From: Dipetalonema caudispina
Taxonomy: Eukaryota; Nematoda; Chromadorea; Rhabditida; Onchocercidae
Assembly: GCA_013365325.1 (NCBI GenBank)
Contig: JABVXV010000033.1
Location: 310,001-374,000, forward strand
Direction: 5' to 3'
Length of the DNA stretch: 64,000 nt
The translations under genes and the position numbers were made by a program. The notes beneath the pieces are model-generated. The model worked only from the letters and a program-made list of their open reading frames with translations. It was not told the DNA's origin and searched no databases. This document shows positions 14,806 through 25,511 of this stretch, one piece after another. Every line of letters begins with the position of its first letter. The stretch's first letter is position 1.

Positions 14806-15060
14806 TTATTTTACAGACAAGGTTTGGCTACTTGTTTTCTGGAAAAGTTCATTACCAATCTTGAGTTCTGAGAAATATCGGGAGAGCTCTCCAGTAAGCA
14901 GATTATTTATGAACTCTTTGGATGGTGAGAGATGAGTAAATAATTTGGTATATAGTAAGAGCTTATAATAGATTGACCTTACCAACCATCTGTATGTCAT
15001 GTAAAGGCTTGCTATTTTAGCATCTGCATTTTGTAATCCATCCTTTTCCATCTCAATCAT
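14806..15060 (-). CDS. Small unknown protein, 84 aa (or 62 aa if spliced)
   Basis: ATG at 15060-15058 opens an uninterrupted 84-codon frame ending in TAA at 14806. A strong donor (GTAAGG) at 14982 and a weak acceptor (AAAGAG) near 14927 are in phase, so an in-frame intron may be removed to leave 62 residues. The retained segment is hydrophobic ([18 protein letters not shown]), which may argue that it is intronic or that it is a short membrane helix. The C-terminal part ([19 protein letters not shown]) looks helical and amphipathic. I do not recognise the family. The gene is head-to-head with DHFR (41 bp between start codons). On the other side its stop lies about 60 bp before the proposed THADA start, so it may be the first gene of a two-gene operon. 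It might instead be a 5' exon of THADA. Confidence 0.45.
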   Translation of the reverse strand: MIEMEKDGLQNADAKIASLYMTYRWLVRSIYYKLLLYTKLFTHLSPSKEFINNLLTGELSRYFSELKIGNELFQKTSSQTLSVK

Positions 15061-15101
15061 ATCATTTCCCAGAAGTTCTAACGAGGTATTTTAGGACAAT
15101 A
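15061..15101. promoter_or_regulatory. 41-bp divergent start region between small unknown gene and DHFR
   Basis: Only 41 bp separate the two divergent ATG codons. TATTTTAG at 15087-15094 is a good trans-splice acceptor for DHFR (7 nt before its ATG). On the other strand TCGTTAG precedes the minus-strand ATG. Transcription must start inside or beyond the partner gene, so the two 5' regions necessarily overlap. Confidence 0.5.
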
Positions 15102-16254
15102 ATGACCAGAGCTATCCATATGAACCTAATTGTTGCTGTTGATGATTGTGGAGGAATCGGACGAAATGGTGGCTTACCATGGCGTTTGCCTGCAGAAATG
15201 GCTCGATTTGCCAAGCTAACTACATCAACAGTGGATAGCAAGAAGAAGAATGCTGTGATAATGGGTCGAAAGGTTTGGGAAAGTATACCGACAAAATTTA
15301 GACCATTGAAAAATCGTTTCAATATTGTACTTAGTAGGAAGGTACTCATTTTTGCTCATTTTTTATCCTTCTAACTTTTTTTCTGAAATAGAGGATAAGG
15401 TAAAGTATGGGTAAGTTGAAGCTTTTGGAAGATTTAAGCTGCTTTTTCTAGTCTTTTGCAAGGTTCAATTTTTTCAACTCTTTATGTACTATTGAAAACT
15501 GCTGGAATTTGTTTGCACTTTATCATCTAATCATGGTTGTTATTACTTACGTTGTGACATCCTTGCAAAATTCATTATAACAACACTTCTACTGCTGATA
15601 GTTCCATTGCCTACTTTAATTATGCCTCCGAACTATTTGTTAGACCATTTCGTTTTTCGTTTACTTCTCCAGGTTATAGGTGGTAAATTGCAATTAAATT
15701 TCCATTAGAAGTTGCTTTTCTATGCTTCTTCTAATAATCTTAACCCAAATTTAAAAAGTAGACGAAACTAGAAATTCTCCCTTCATCACTATTTTTATAG
15801 ATGAATGAAGTTGCAGACGAGAATGTATTAGTGGCTCGAAGCTTTGAAAATGCAATCAAACGACTGCAAGACATGGAGAATATTGAGACGATATGGAATA
15901 TTGGTGGTCGAGAAGTTTATGAATTAGGACTTAATTCACCATTTCTACATCAGGCAACTGTTTTATTGCTTGGTGTTCAAAATTTCAAATTTTGAAATAT
16001 TTTACTTTGCTGTGAACTATGTCATTTCTATGTTTTATTAAATTCAATTCGTCATTATCCTTATAATATATATATACGAGGATTTGCAGCTGTATATCAC
16101 CCGTCTGGAGGGCGATTTCTCGGCTGATGTCTTCTTTCCTGAAGTAGACTACGGTCGTTTCATAAAAAGTGCAGGACCGGAAGAAGTGCAGGAGGAAAAG
16201 GGCATTAAATATCGATATGAAATATATACTGTTAAAACCGATATAACAACTTGA
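15102..16254 (+). CDS. dhfr: Dihydrofolate reductase (EC 1.5.1.3)
   Basis: Three exons (15102-15341, 15801-15953, 16090-16254) give 185 residues. A second in-frame ATG at 15120 would give 179; the first is preferred because it sits just after the acceptor at 15093-15094. The enzyme reduces dihydrofolate to tetrahydrofolate with NADPH. Family landmarks in order: [20 protein letters not shown] near the N-terminus, the acidic folate-binding Glu in LPAEMARF, the NADPH-binding [14 protein letters not shown], then [34 protein letters not shown] and KYRYEIYT. The chain is monofunctional, as in animals. Exon 2 appears to end at CAG|GCAACT, a GC-AG intron. Using the GT a few bases later (ACT|GTTTTA, 15960) would insert Ala-Thr just before the conserved YITR strand, which the family does not have. 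Confidence 0.96.
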
Positions 16255-16409
16255 TACTTTGGTTCTTTGGAAAGCTGTACTTTTACTGAATTACACAACA
16301 ATCTTTCTTTCTTATCTTTTTGCTCTCAGCAAAGTGTCGAGTGATTTATCATATTATAAATTAATCATCTATAAATAAATTTACGCCAGTTTTATTAACC
16401 GCCTGATTG

Positions 16410-16440
<31 letters not shown>

Positions 16441-17593
16441 CAATGTAATGTGACATTACAGCGGATAGTTAATAGCTGTGATGGAAAAATCAAAGGAAGA
16501 CTTTACCAAACCTATTAAAACTACATTATTTTTTTGGTGATGTCGTTGGTCATAGAGGAAAAGAAAGATTGCTTGGGATGTTGCACCTCGTCACTTATGT
16601 ATGTAATCAAATATGTGAATATATATTGATAAACATGCTCAGAAATTTCTCACTAAAATACTCAATACCCAGAGCGTTTGCGCATGCAGATAAGGATTTA
16701 AGGAAGATCATTTAATTCAATTCTACAAAGACAGAAATATTTAATTTGAGACATTGCTACACTTGCTGCATTCTTATTTTGTAGGTTTTCGGCTGAATGT
16801 TACTTCTGCTATGCGTACCGCAGCATTTAATTACATTTCCATAATATTCACAAATCTTTAACTTAATTTTGGGAATACTAATGTTTTTTTTGAAAAATAA
16901 TATGATCTAATTTCTGCCAAATAAAATTTCATGCATCTAAAAATTATCCAATTTTTCTTTATCGTATCGATTAGTCGATTTCTATATTTCTCTCGATTGA
17001 CGATCGTAGAGGTGATTATCGCTTGATGAGTGATATATTTTGAGATTATGCCACTATAACATATGTTCTAGAGAGCACTGAAGATTGAAAAAAATACCAC
17101 TAACGGAAATAAAGGATAGTACGAGATTTATTTTCGAACCGCATAAATTACTGAATGGAGAATGTGAATAGTGTATGCAAGGTGGTACTGTGAACAATAT
17201 TACACAATTCCAAATCTAAAATCACCTTAATTAACCTCTCAAAGCGTACCCGCTCTATAAGAGTGACTAACCTCTCGTGGAGCAGATGTTGCATGACACC
17301 CTGCTCATAGGAATCTTTTGCAGGTGTCGAGGTCGCTGTGCAATTTTTTGTTCTCAACAGTTGATCAAGTATTGTTGTGAAGAGTTGCAAGTAAGAGATT
17401 TCCTTGTAAATTTATCCGACTTAAACTAGAATTATTTTTCTTACTGGACTAGTTTCATGAGAAGATTTGATAGATTTAGAATGGTTTTCTATAATAAATT
17501 AAATTGAAATTGATTGGTAGCTAAATTCTTAAATTTGCTTTTGTATGAGTCGTCACATTTTTTGTAACTTTTTCTTGCAGAAATTTCACTGAA
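16255..17593. other. Intergenic region with a poly(A) tract; one weak minus-strand ORF
   Basis: Past the DHFR stop are AATAAA-like signals (about 16371-16380) and a run of 29 A at 16410-16438. On the minus strand 17390-17148 is open for 80 codons and holds a donor-like GTTAGT after HLLHER. No convincing acceptor, start or family match was found, so I leave it uncalled. The acceptor TTCTTGCAG at about 17572-17580 probably serves the downstream plus-strand gene. Confidence 0.5.
16410..16438. repeat. Poly(A) tract, 29 A
   Basis: An uninterrupted run of A about 150 bp past the DHFR stop codon. There are no target-site duplications that I can see. Confidence 0.9.
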
Positions 17594-20500
17594 ATGGTGG
17601 GTAGGAAGAAACGGAGTACCAGTACGAGGAATCATTTTGCTGAGGTAAATGTAAGTTTTGTGATTTTTTCCAGGATATTGATTGTCATCTGTTGGGAAAC
17701 AATCCATCGATTTATATCTCTGCCTTCGCAATATTCTTCTTTCTATTCTTATGCCATTTAGATATGAAAAAGATTCGTAATAATTAGAGATATTATATAC
17801 ATTTTTGTTAGGCATCAGAATGGTTTTTTATATTTGCAGCAATAGATAGTATACTTTGCGAAGAACTCATCACAAAAAAAGTGAAGCAAAAGTTTGGTAA
17901 AGCATGTGTTAATAGAACACATGTGATGTAAAGGAGAATTTGTTCATGTAATAAGAAATATTATAATACAAAAGAGAGCAATACCGAATGATACTTTCGA
18001 CACTTCCCATGAAACTGGATTGAATTTTACTCTTCAAAACTGTCAAATCTATTAATGTTTTTAACTTATTCCCTATTTGTTTAAGTTGTATTTTTATTGC
18101 CTTTCTGAAATCTGTTCTGCTTTTTTCAAGAATATGGAATTTTCCCAAAAATTTCTCATAATCTTAATCATAATTTTTGTCTAATAAATGTTTATCGGAG
18201 AGAATTTGATAGGCTGTGCAACAATACGGCATCGGTGATTTTGGACATAGTAGTACCTATCGTGGCCAGTTTTCGAATGTTAACAATGTATGTCGTAATG
18301 GCAGTCTTGTGGATTCCGACCATCCCGCTATGACAACCTTTCACCGTAGATCAAAACAGTACAATAATCATTTCAGTCACAAGAATCAACAAAATGCTGT
18401 CAATAATAATATTGCGGTAATTGTTGTCAGAATCATTATAATCTACCCAAAGGAAATTGAACGGATTCCTTTAACAGTAGCCCAAATATGCAATATGCGT
18501 TGCATTTAACAAATGAATTAATTGGAAGACACTTTGTACCAAATAGTTACACAATCCTAGGGACTATATTGGAAATGTTTCACTTCCAAGATATTGTTTC
18601 ACTTATAAATTACAGGCAAATATGAATGGAAATTGCATTGCAAGAAGTGCAAGTCGAGAAACTAGTTCAGCATCTGCCGGTAGTGTTATTTCGGGTGACC
18701 CAGATGAGGATGGCTTTTTATCAGGATCAGGGCAAGAAATCGAGTCTGATGATTTGCGTTGTACCGAAAGGCGAAGCGTGGCACTGATGACCGAAAAACA
18801 ATCGAGCTGCTCCGTAAGTACACAGACAGGTGAAATTTCTTCTTTCCAAACCTACTCACAAACATTTAGATCTGCTCCTTTTATTTGCAACTTTTTCCGG
18901 AAGAATTTGAATTCATAGGAGTTTCCCTTTAAAAACTGATGTCAATATTGTAACTGTCTAGTGCTAAAAGTAAAGCCTTTGTTGCTTTTTTTTATTTCGC
19001 TTTTATGTCGGTTGCTTTATCATTTGCACATCATACGCATAAGTTTGAATTTAAGTTGATGATGCGAACTCAGATCTACTGTTAGCTATGTGCAAGATGA
19101 AGCATTCACAACGAGTTGAAGCTATTGCGGAAGTAATCCAATGCTTGAATGCTTATGAGCAAAGGTTGGCAAATAGCATTCATTTACACTGCAAATCATA
19201 GTCACTGACACCTGACTTAATAGATATTGAATGGTTTGGCAGCTAGCAACACTGGGTATCAAATAGCAATTCCTGATCATTTCGAACTGTTGGATGATCC
19301 CTGTTGAAATATCGTACCATGTTTTATTCTAGCTTTTGGGAAAATTGTGACGTAGTTGTTTTTTTGTCAGGATAATCAGGACTTTAGATCATTCGATGCA
19401 GTGCATCTGCTTATAATACGGGATTCTTCTAATCAAATCATGTTATTTAATTCACCCATCAGCTGTTTAGATATAAGGTAAATGGATTAAACATATTAAT
19501 TACGGATTATTCTTTAGTTAATTTATGACAGTCAGGTAAATAGGATTTACTACATATCTCACCATATTTTTTCACTCAATCGTTTTTCTTTTCTCTTTGT
19601 CCCAGTTATAATTTTTTTATTTATAGATATATAGGATCGTGCGTGGAAACAGCTGTGCGCTCAAAGTCATTGTATCTTCGGCAGTATGAATTGCGTTATA
19701 ATGATGCTTATTTTTTACAAAATTTCGTAGAATCAGCATCATACAGTCGACTTCTGGAGCTTGCCTTCCCGATGTTGTGCCTTTTACATTCTACGAACCG
19801 TCCAGCAGCTACCGCGTATATGCGGTATGTCTTTTTAGTCGTTCTAGAAATTTTTAATTTTCAACCACTCACTTTTGTTTTTATATTATGTTAGATGCCT
19901 ATTTTTTTTACTTCATATTCCTGAACAAATAAATTACTCATCAAATCGAACAGTTCATGCTGTTTAGGCTAATAGAGCGGCTATATGATGAACTTATCAC
20001 TGCGTCTGCTAACAAATTGCCTCTCGAAAAGGAGGAAATGTTGGATTCGGTTAGATATTTTTTTCACAAAATTTTGCAAATTATTTTTCTAAATCCAACA
20101 AATACTGCGTTTTCTAATTCTCAGGGTATTTTTTAAATAGATTTTAGGTCTCGCCTGAAAGAATGGATCTTACCGTGGGGTAGATTTTTAAGAGCTAAAT
20201 TGAGGCCATAATGATGTCCTTAGGATGGGGAAATGAGGAAAGCATGCAGTAAATGCAGTAACTGCGAGAAGAAGATTCAAACCTGGTATGTTCGCTCATT
20301 CAGTAGTTTTATGTGAATGTAGGCATCATTTTCAGTTGCTTATGGTGGTTTCCGCAGCACAACATCATGCAGCTTTCTCTGTGGAGCATAAAATCAAACT
20401 TGAAAATATTCGAACATACTTGGAAACTTTGTCTCCTCAACCGGCTGTTCCGATTGAGAAACAGGAGGTTCACATAGATTAATAGCATTTTCCCCTATCA

Positions 20501-22794
20501 GTGGTATAACTAGCAATTGGTAAATAATGTCTGAATTTTGCCGTTTCCTACAGTTTAGCCTTCGTGATGTTAAGATATTAGTCTCTGTTTAATTTGATAA
20601 TCACTGTAGTTAGTTTCTTTCTTAATTTTAAGATTGATGTGCATCTCATATATGTTTTCTCATAGTTTAATATACGAGGCATAACATGCTGTGTTGGATC
20701 ATCAAACCTCATATCTCTCTCCATTTTATAGAGTTGCGAGGCTTCTACATCTGAAAATGACGATGTACCGATTGTTATATCTCGTTTGGACGCTGAAGTT
20801 ACGAATGACGATTCTTCTCCGAATATATTTTCAATATCGGTACAATTTTCTGAACACTTCTTCCAGTATTACTATATTTTGAGTGATTGTGAGCGCAGTA
20901 TGTCATTGTATTTTAAGTAATCACAGAGGATATAATAAGAAAGCAATTTATTAAGTAGTAGTAGTTTTTTTTTTCTTTTTGAAGTGTAGTCTTTTTAACG
21001 CTGTTTTGAAATAACTGTGAGTGTATTTCTTTTCAGATCGAATGGAGTGATATGAAAACATCATATATTGTTAGGACTGCTGATCAAATCGCTGATTTGC
21101 ATAATCGTCTATTGGATAGTTTCCCGAGTGAAGCAGGGGCTCAAACAGGGAATCCCCGCGTCCTCCCATATCTTAATCGTTCACAACCTAGTTCTATTTT
21201 GGGCTACATTCGGTGATTTATTGATTTATTTCACGTCAGTGCCGAAGATCGAAGTTTACAGAACTTTTGGAATTTAGTGAGGAACTAGTTCAGTAAAGTT
21301 TTTTTTCCAGAATACGTAAAATGTTTGTGATAGATATCTTAGTTACTAAGATATCCATATCCATATAGGACCATCCATTGGTGTTTTGTACGTAATGCCA
21401 AACGATTCTGATGAAAGTATTGATTCTAAATTTATTTCAGTGCTCTGCCCGATCTTCCGGCTCGTGTCTTGGTTTGTCCAATAGTGCGCGATTTCTTTTA
21501 TCCATCCCGGTTAGAAAGCTGTTCACTTTTTTCGGCTCCTCAGTCATTAATATCGCGTTCTTTACCTTCTCTTATTGATTTGAAAGTAAGATCAGTATTT
21601 TTTATTCATCGCAATCATTTAAGAAGGAGATAATGATATCATCTAGCCCGATGATATCATCTAACTCACAAAGAAGTAAAATGGATTGCAAGAGTGCTCT
21701 GGAATTATGATGAATGCGGCTCAGCTGAAGGGTTAGAACAAGTTTACACTATCCTTTGTCTACCAAAAGTCATGAAGAAGAGTTAACCTTTGTAAAAGTA
21801 CACACTTTATAGTGAAATCCAACACTCTTCTGCCATTCATTTTTTCGATGAACTATTTTATTTTCCTAACAACACAGAAATCCTTTCTCACCTTTTTCGT
21901 GCCTCATTATACTTTAATTATTATTTCAAAATCATTTTTTCTATTTTAGAAGCCTCCAACAAGCAGTAATACTCCTTCGCCGTCCAATCCACCCTTACCT
22001 GAAACACCTGTTTGTCATCCGTCATTATCTGTCGCATTTTTACCCGTAACGACTGTTTGTTCTGCTGGTTTGATGGGTTGTACTAGTGTAGCCTGTCCAC
22101 CATTTTCAATGACAAACGTACCTCCGCCACCTCGTGGTCCACTTTTATCACTGGCACGGCCGCTATCCGTATTAGCTACTACGGCCAATGTCCCAACTTA
22201 TCCGTCGCTACTTTCACTACCTCCAAATCCCAATGGGTTATCATGTTGCAATTGTGCTGGTCGTCATCCATTTGCATACTGTACCCAGCCAACGATGCTG
22301 CAAATTATCGCAAGTGGTAAGTTCCCAGAATCGGTATTGGATTAGAATACTTAAAATAATTAATCTACGAGCAACATGAAATTTTGTCAATAAAATAACG
22401 ATGATGTGGTGGTGCCGTGCGTTTTCTTTCAAATGGCAGGAAATGATAAGATTGTTGATGATAATGATTTTTATAGAAATTTTGGAATTAGACTGTTATT
22501 GCATCACGAACTCGACTTCTCATGTATATCGTCCCAAATATGCATATTTAATCTACCAACTGTATACACATCTATTTAGCTTTTGGAATAAATTGGAAAA
22601 TAATTAATTCGAATTAATCAAAGTGAAACAAAATTGCAGGTGAATATAGGATTGATTATAACAATATGACAACGAGTATGAGTTCCACTACTCTACCATC
22701 CGAGATGACGGGAAGTGTTGCATCAATCAATAATTCCGTTTCACCATCATCGACAAATTTTTCCACACCACCACCAGCTCCCAATTCTTACTGA
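17594..22794 (+). CDS. ZCCHC2/ZCCHC14-like protein: PX-like domain and C-terminal zinc knuckle
   Basis: About 15 exons. Well-supported ones: 17594-17650, 18213-18416, 18616-18829, 19056-19164, 19371-19478, 19627-19824, 19968-20049, 20224-20285, 20323-20467, 20732-20839, 21037-21212, 21441-21585, 21950-22316, 22640-22794. The join through the exon at about 19224-19302 does not close in frame by eye. The N-terminus is basic (MVGRKKRSTSTRNHFAEVN). The 19.1-20.5 kb exons encode a helical region (LLLAMCKMKHSQRVEAIAEV) and AAFSVEHKIKLENI. The exons from 21037 and 21441 resemble a PX fold (SYIVRTADQIADLHNRLLDS, then RVLPYL). A Pro/Ser-rich linker follows, then CCNCAGRHPFAYC and GEYRIDY. ZCCHC2 and ZCCHC14 have this same order, ending in a CCHC knuckle followed by a YRLxY-like strand. 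ZCCHC14 recruits TENT4 poly(A) polymerases to RNA, so a role in mixed tailing is a family inference. Confidence 0.72.
21333..21355. repeat. Perfect 10-bp inverted repeat in an intron
   Basis: GATATCTTAG and its exact complement separated by TTA, inside an intron of the ZCCHC14-like gene. Confidence 0.9.
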
Positions 22795-25511
22795 TGAATA
22801 ATGTTGTGGGCTGGAGTTGTTGCAAAAGTATGAAAATTTATTTTATTCATCAGGGTGTGCCTTTTACTTTATTTTCGGTTGCAACAGTTTCTGTGATTGT
22901 TTCCGGTGTTCTAAAATTAATAGTTACTTTATATCGTTTGCAGTGACGAAAATCGAAAACAATATAGCATTTTTTGAAACCTTTTCATTTCCTAGTGGTT
23001 TTTCCATGCACTGAATTTTCCAAGTTCTCTTTGATGAAATGTTAATTCAAGGTAGAATAATTTTATTGTTCGGTCTACTTTTTTTGACTGTGCTTTATCG
23101 AACTTTTTTAAATCACTTAGAGTCAGCTTTTTTCGATTATTAAATATAAAAGAGTAAAACAGTCCACTATCATTCACAATATTTTTTGAGTTAGAATCTG
23201 GTTATCGTATCCCTGATCATATATTCATAAAATGAAGTGGAGTTTGTCAAAATTGAACATATGAAGATCCTAAACTTGTCATTTGTCTCATAATTTTTCT
23301 TGTTTGACTACTGCTTACTCGTAGTTGCTAATACATTTTTTAATTTCATTATTTATTTTTACTATTTCATTCAGACGGATAGTTTCCTTTTGCTTCATCT
23401 TGAAGTGTTTTTTTTTTTTTAATTATGAAGCTGAGATCAGTAAGTCATCGTAGAAAGGAGGGATTGTAACAGCTTGATAAAAATGTATAATGAGCTGTAT
23501 AGGTGACTTTCTGTCGTAGCTTTGGGAACATACTTTAATTTAGCTCCTGAATGGTGCTCATATACAAGTAATCAATCTCGGTTTTTTTTTTTTTTTTTTC
23601 CACAGTTCATTAGGACCTCCTGATCTTTCTCAATGCATTTGTGGAAAGAAGATACTGGTAAACAAGGATATTTATCTTAGTTTATCTTTAATTGTCTTTA
23701 TTTAATTTTCGGTTACATCGTACTGGCACTTTTTGATTGGTGTGTGTTATGTTACGGATTTTCTTCCATGAGGTACAGTGAAAATTCTCTTCGTCAAATC
23801 TTGATTTTCTTGTATTCTTTAAAAATTCGCAACTAGTGTTTTCCTTGTTAACAAGACTTGTTTGTTTTAGACTTTTTTTTTTCAGGAATCCATGTATTCC
23901 ATTATCTTTATGTCATTTTTTAAGAATGACAGTGATGAGTTTTGCTTGTTTTCATCTATGAGGATCAGAATGTATGTGATTTTTAATATGTTTTTTACTC
24001 TAATTGAATTTTTGAAAATCTTTATTGTCAAAGCAATGAATATTTTTGTCTAGGTTATCCGGTCGCAAGGATAGGAATTATTAACGAAAAGATGAGTAGG
24101 AAAAAATTACACATGAAATGATCCGGCCATGAAGTTTTACTGATATTTTGATAATTTTATTTAGACCGTATGAAAACTCACAATTATTAATACTCAAACT
24201 TACCCAGATTTATGTGGGTAACAACAGTCTATTTGTTTCATTTCTTCTAGGTCTCGGTGAGCAGTATAAATGTAGCTTCATTTTATTCATATGTTCGTGT
24301 TTCTTAGTATAACATATTTTTCACACTACTTACTGATTGATTTTATTGTTTTAGTGATATTTATTGTCTTTTTCATTGATATCCAAGAAAATTTCGGTGT
24401 ACGATTAGGTCGAAATTTGGCACTTGACCAGCAAATATTCGCTGAACTTTGTATGAGTTCGTCAGCCTGTTGTTGGTAGTTCTCATAGTATCTCTTCGAT
24501 ATACTAAAGATTTCTCAGTTTTTGAAGTTTTTATCGAATTTTCACAAAATTTGTGAACTGTGTTGCTTCAGATGTCGACTGACTTCACTCTCCTCCCGGT
24601 TCGAAAGATTCAAGGGCAGTCTTACCCGTTTTCAAAATTGTAACGAAACAGAAAAGAGCTTTGCGCAAAATCCAGGATGGGAAACATAGTTAAGTAACAG
24701 TTAATGGATTGAGTACTGCAATGGTGATAGCGATATTATCATAAATGGCGGATTCTCATTGCAGTATTCAGTACCCAATAATTTGTACCTATTATATTTC
24801 AAAGTTTTCAATGATTGCAAATTTTGTCTAGTTCAGTATTTTTCCATGCAGATTGCATTGATTTTGTAAGTCTTTGTCCTTAAATTATTCATATTATCCT
24901 ATTTTTCAACGCCTAAAAGCTTTCATATTTCTGCATGGATGAGTGCATACATGTGTCTATGTTTCTGTTGATTTCTTGAATGATGCTTTCAGCCAGAAAT
25001 GAAAATGCAGCAGCATTATTTTGTGACATGTCTACTCATACAATGTTAATTTCTCTACTGATCACTGCACATAAAATTAGTAACATGTCTTGGAATTTGG
25101 TCAGAATGTATTTGAGTTTTCATCCATTTTGGCAAACGATAGTTGATAGCATATGCTCGTCGAAAACAAAAAAAGAACTGATATGGATAAAATAGGTCGG
25201 TAATTAACGAATACATTACTGTAACACAAATACTGGAAACTGTAGAATGGTAGACATATTAAAGGTACTGAAATTTGGTTTGGTATTCAAAATAAATTTA
25301 CTGAAAGTATTGCTAATAGGTGGTGAAGATAGGATCCTGTTGAAATATGGAGAATCTCGGGAAATCCTTAGATTTTGAAGTAACAAAATTTATTCTGTTT
25401 AACAGCAATGGTCGATCGCTTCCTAGCTATTTATGAAATAACTCTAAAGCCTTATTAGTTGGAAGGATGCTGCTGCACTCAGGTACTAACGTATTTTATT
25501 GATCAGATAAA
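22795..25511. other. Convergent intergenic region, 2.7 kb
   Basis: This lies between the 3' ends of the ZCCHC14-like gene (+) and the PP1 targeting subunit (-). There are T-rich runs (23408-23420, 23582-23600) and several short ORFs with no family resemblance. Long 3' UTRs are the simplest explanation for the acceptor-like sites (for example CCACAG near 23600-23605). Confidence 0.5.

Noticed and set aside
17148..17390. 80-codon minus-strand ORF (…SYEQGVMQHLLHER…)
   Set aside because: Codon content looks somewhat coding and a donor-like site exists, but there is no acceptor, no ATG start and no recognisable family.
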